NCBI GenBank assembly: GCA_018269005.1
Contig: JAFDVK010000004.1
Coordinates: 56,980 to 120,979, forward strand
Source: Acidobacteriota bacterium
GTDB taxonomy: Bacteria; Acidobacteriota; Blastocatellia; Pyrinomonadales; Pyrinomonadaceae
Reading direction: 5' to 3'
Length of the DNA stretch: 64,000 bases
The notes beneath the pieces were generated by a model. That model was given only the letters and a program-made list of their open reading frames with translations, had not been told where the DNA came from and ran no database searches. A program made the translations under genes and the position numbers. Of this stretch, positions 62,416 to 64,000 are shown piece by piece; position 1 is the stretch's first letter, and each line of letters opens with the position of its first letter.

Positions 62416-63378
62416 TTATTGGATCTCGACCCAGTCGCCTGTGTGGATCTCCTGCGTATTCTGCGTGATGACGACGGTTGCCGAACGCTCTTTCACGTTC
62501 AGGACGATGGCCTCGCCGACGACCTTTCGGATCGCGGGACGATTGCGCTTTGCGTCGTAGGTCGTGACCATTCTGCCGTCGGCTTGTTCGCCGCTCTTTC
62601 GCGAGGCCTGATTCGAGAACTTGCCGCCGCGATAAGTATCGCTGTGGAATCCTTCGTCGCGAGCACTGACCTGCTCCTTTTCGGGTGTCTTCATCAGATT
62701 GCCCTTGCCGAGCGGACGATAAACCGTGAGTCTGTCGCCGACCCTCACATTCTCTTCGCTGCCGAGATCGACATACGCGATGCTGTTCTGTGCAAGCGTT
62801 TCGCTGCTGTCGCGGGCCATCAGGATGCGGCCGTTGGCCTTGCCCGAAGGATCCGACCATTGATCGAATTTCGCGCTCGCGTCGACAAGCGGAGCGGAGC
62901 GGTTCTCACGCGGCTGCACGAGATCGCCGAGCAAAAAGCTCGAGCACGAGAACTTGACCTTTGCGACCGAGTAATCACTCTTGACCGAAACGACCTCAAG
63001 AGCACCGACTTCCTGAACGTAGAAGCCCACATCCTTGTTCGTCCAACGGCTCTCGACCTGCCCTTTCGGACGGACGACGCTGAACAAATTGCCTACGTTC
63101 ACACCATTGCTCGCACCCATATTGATGTAAACAAAGTTGTTTTCCGTGAAATTATATCGGTCCGCCTCTTCGCTGCCGCCAATGATGCGGTTCGAGGTCG
63201 AGATGGGCGACGTCTGAATATATCCGCCGCAATACAACCCGTTGGGACCAACGACCGGCATCGCGGACTTCTTCTTTACGATGATGCCCGAGTCTTGGGC
63301 AAGGATCGAAACGCTGAAAACACCGACGACGGCGCACAAAATTACGAAGCCGCGAGCAAATGATTTTACTGATCTCAC
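62416..63378 (-). CDS. Exported protein with two FlgT-C-like modules
   Basis: 320 residues with a signal peptide (about 1-28, ending ILAQ). Two repeats of a small beta module: FVYINMGASNGVNVGNLFSVVRPKG (about 82-105) and IAYVDLGSEENVRVGDRLTVYRPLG (about 200-225), resembling the C-terminal domain of flagellar assembly protein T. A basic linker and a VVITQNTQEIHTGDWVEIQ end follow. No flagellar genes are nearby, so it is probably a general envelope protein. Confidence 0.75.
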   Translation of the reverse strand: MRSVKSFARGFVILCAVVGVFSVSILAQDSGIIVKKKSAMPVVGPNGLYCGGYIQTSPISTSNRIIGGSEEADRYNFTENNFVYINMGASNGVNVGNLFSVVRPKGQVESRWTNKDVGFYVQEVGALEVVSVKSDYSVAKVKFSCSSFLLGDLVQPRENRSAPLVDASAKFDQWSDPSGKANGRILMARDSSETLAQNSIAYVDLGSEENVRVGDRLTVYRPLGKGNLMKTPEKEQVSARDEGFHSDTYRGGKFSNQASRKSGEQADGRMVTTYDAKRNRPAIRKVVGEAIVLNVKERSATVVITQNTQEIHTGDWVEIQ

Positions 63379-63924
63379 ACTTTTTCTCCTCGAAGTTAGG
63401 AAAGTTCTTGATTCTGTCTAGATCGTCGGCCGGAATGTGCAGCGAGCCAGAAATGGAAAGCTCGGCCGGATCAATATCGGGAAGGGCCGGCAAATGCGGC
63501 CAAATTCATTCTATATGTTTTGAAAAGGATTGGTCAACATATTTTTACAATGTTCAACATTCTAAATGGACGTGTGGATCTGGACGATCTCAGCCCATAC
63601 GGGCCGTCGTTGGGAGGCGAATTCCAAAGTTTCCACACCAAAGATCAGCTATTTTTAGTTTCGTTTTTGAACGAATGCCAGGCAATTTGCTATCATCACC
63701 GTTTGCGGCAGCCGACCAAACTAGCCGCACAATTGTGCGTCGTCGCGCGTTGCTTAAAGCAAAATTGGAGTTGACTCTCCACATTGAAGCTTCGTGGGGT
63801 TTCGTATGGAGGCCTTCGGCCTCGACACAGCTCAAGAGGCACCGCGAAGAGCGACGTTCGTTTTGAAAGAACGCGTCATATCCGCCCCAAACGCAAGGGC
63901 GAATTCACGCACCAAACCACCTTA
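63379..63924. other. 546-base gap without a recognisable gene
   Basis: Frames here are short or lack any conserved pattern and ribosome-binding site. It should contain the promoter of the FlgT-like gene and that of the tRNA. AT-rich blocks (CAACATATTTTTACAATG near 63535) could be promoter elements; nothing firmer is visible. Confidence 0.4.

Positions 63925-64000
<76 letters not shown>

Noticed and set aside
62004..62860. N-terminal part of a 601-codon frame continuous with the IS transposase
   Set aside because: Only the part from about 61972-62003 downward is transposase; the upstream Arg/Gly-rich stretch is a shadow of orfA, the IS end and the FlgT-like gene in other frames.
61861..63363. 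500-codon + strand frame across the IS and the FlgT-like gene
   Set aside because: Antisense to two well-supported genes, crosses an IS boundary, has no family pattern.
63360..63866. 168-codon + strand frame in the last gap
   Set aside because: No ribosome-binding site, signal peptide or recognisable domain; overlaps the start of the FlgT-like gene.

Overview
The window looks like a chromosomal segment of an Acidobacteriota bacterium, probably a Blastocatellia/Pyrinomonadaceae-like lineage. That placement is inferred from gene content: a DUF1501/DUF1800 pair, CadC-type winged-helix/PD40 regulators, a PknB-type kinase, a Planctomycete-Verrucomicrobium-like microcompartment cluster, many secreted unknowns and moderately high GC. 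Genes are dense and mostly housekeeping, with a few accessory islands.

Layout. 1-7.8 kb: a partial membrane-bound winged-helix/propeller regulator, then a + strand run of four secreted proteins of unknown role. 7.9-9.4 kb: an IscA/ErpA-type Fe-S carrier and an NlpC/P60 wall hydrolase behind a hairpin-rich leader. 9.4-15.8 kb (-): a long operon-like run (Ctp protease, PFK, GreA, CDP-alcohol phosphotransferase, small membrane proteins, AccC). 15.9-17.7 kb (+): glycosyltransferase, PdxJ and a small Cys protein. 17.7-22.1 kb (-): LemA, nucleotidyltransferase and TPM; then dnaX with an 11-A slip site, and SRP RNA. 22.1-24.2 kb: an S23-like four-helix-bundle gene inside 17-bp inverted repeats, two tRNA-Ser genes flanking aqpZ, and tadA. 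24.3-35.5 kb: Zn-ribbon/L7-L12/NHL protein, DUF1501 and DUF1800, HhH glycosylase, kinase, PlsC and two paralogous PilZ-like proteins. 35.9-42.9 kb: gyrA, an M15 peptidase with a secreted neighbour, ruvB, a CPBP membrane protein and ruvA.

43.0-46.8 kb is the most distinctive part. A compact bacterial microcompartment cluster holds a class II aldolase, a strongly structured untranslated segment with a tRNA-like T-arm, an SPFH/band-7 protein, one hexameric shell gene and three pentameric vertex genes. No aldehyde dehydrogenase is present. The gaps carry inverted arrays of heptanucleotide repeats. The inferred role is an aldolase-based microcompartment, possibly for fucose/rhamnose-type sugars, with its other enzymes elsewhere.

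46.8-58.5 kb: uvrA, YeiH-type exporter, methyltransferase, gpmA, folC overlapped by a UPF0175/DUF3368 toxin-antitoxin pair, DinB, accD, an inositol-phosphatase, an esterase, a zinc ribbon and pgsA. 58.5-62.4 kb is mobile or repetitive: a REP-associated tyrosine transposase among REP-like palindromes, a RepA-like P-loop ATPase with an acidic tail, and an IS3-family element with a 19-bp motif repeated three times at one end. The window ends with a secreted FlgT-like protein and tRNA-Thr.

Start sites were chosen from ribosome-binding sites, signal peptides and family starts. No database search was possible, so family names rest on motifs seen in the translations.
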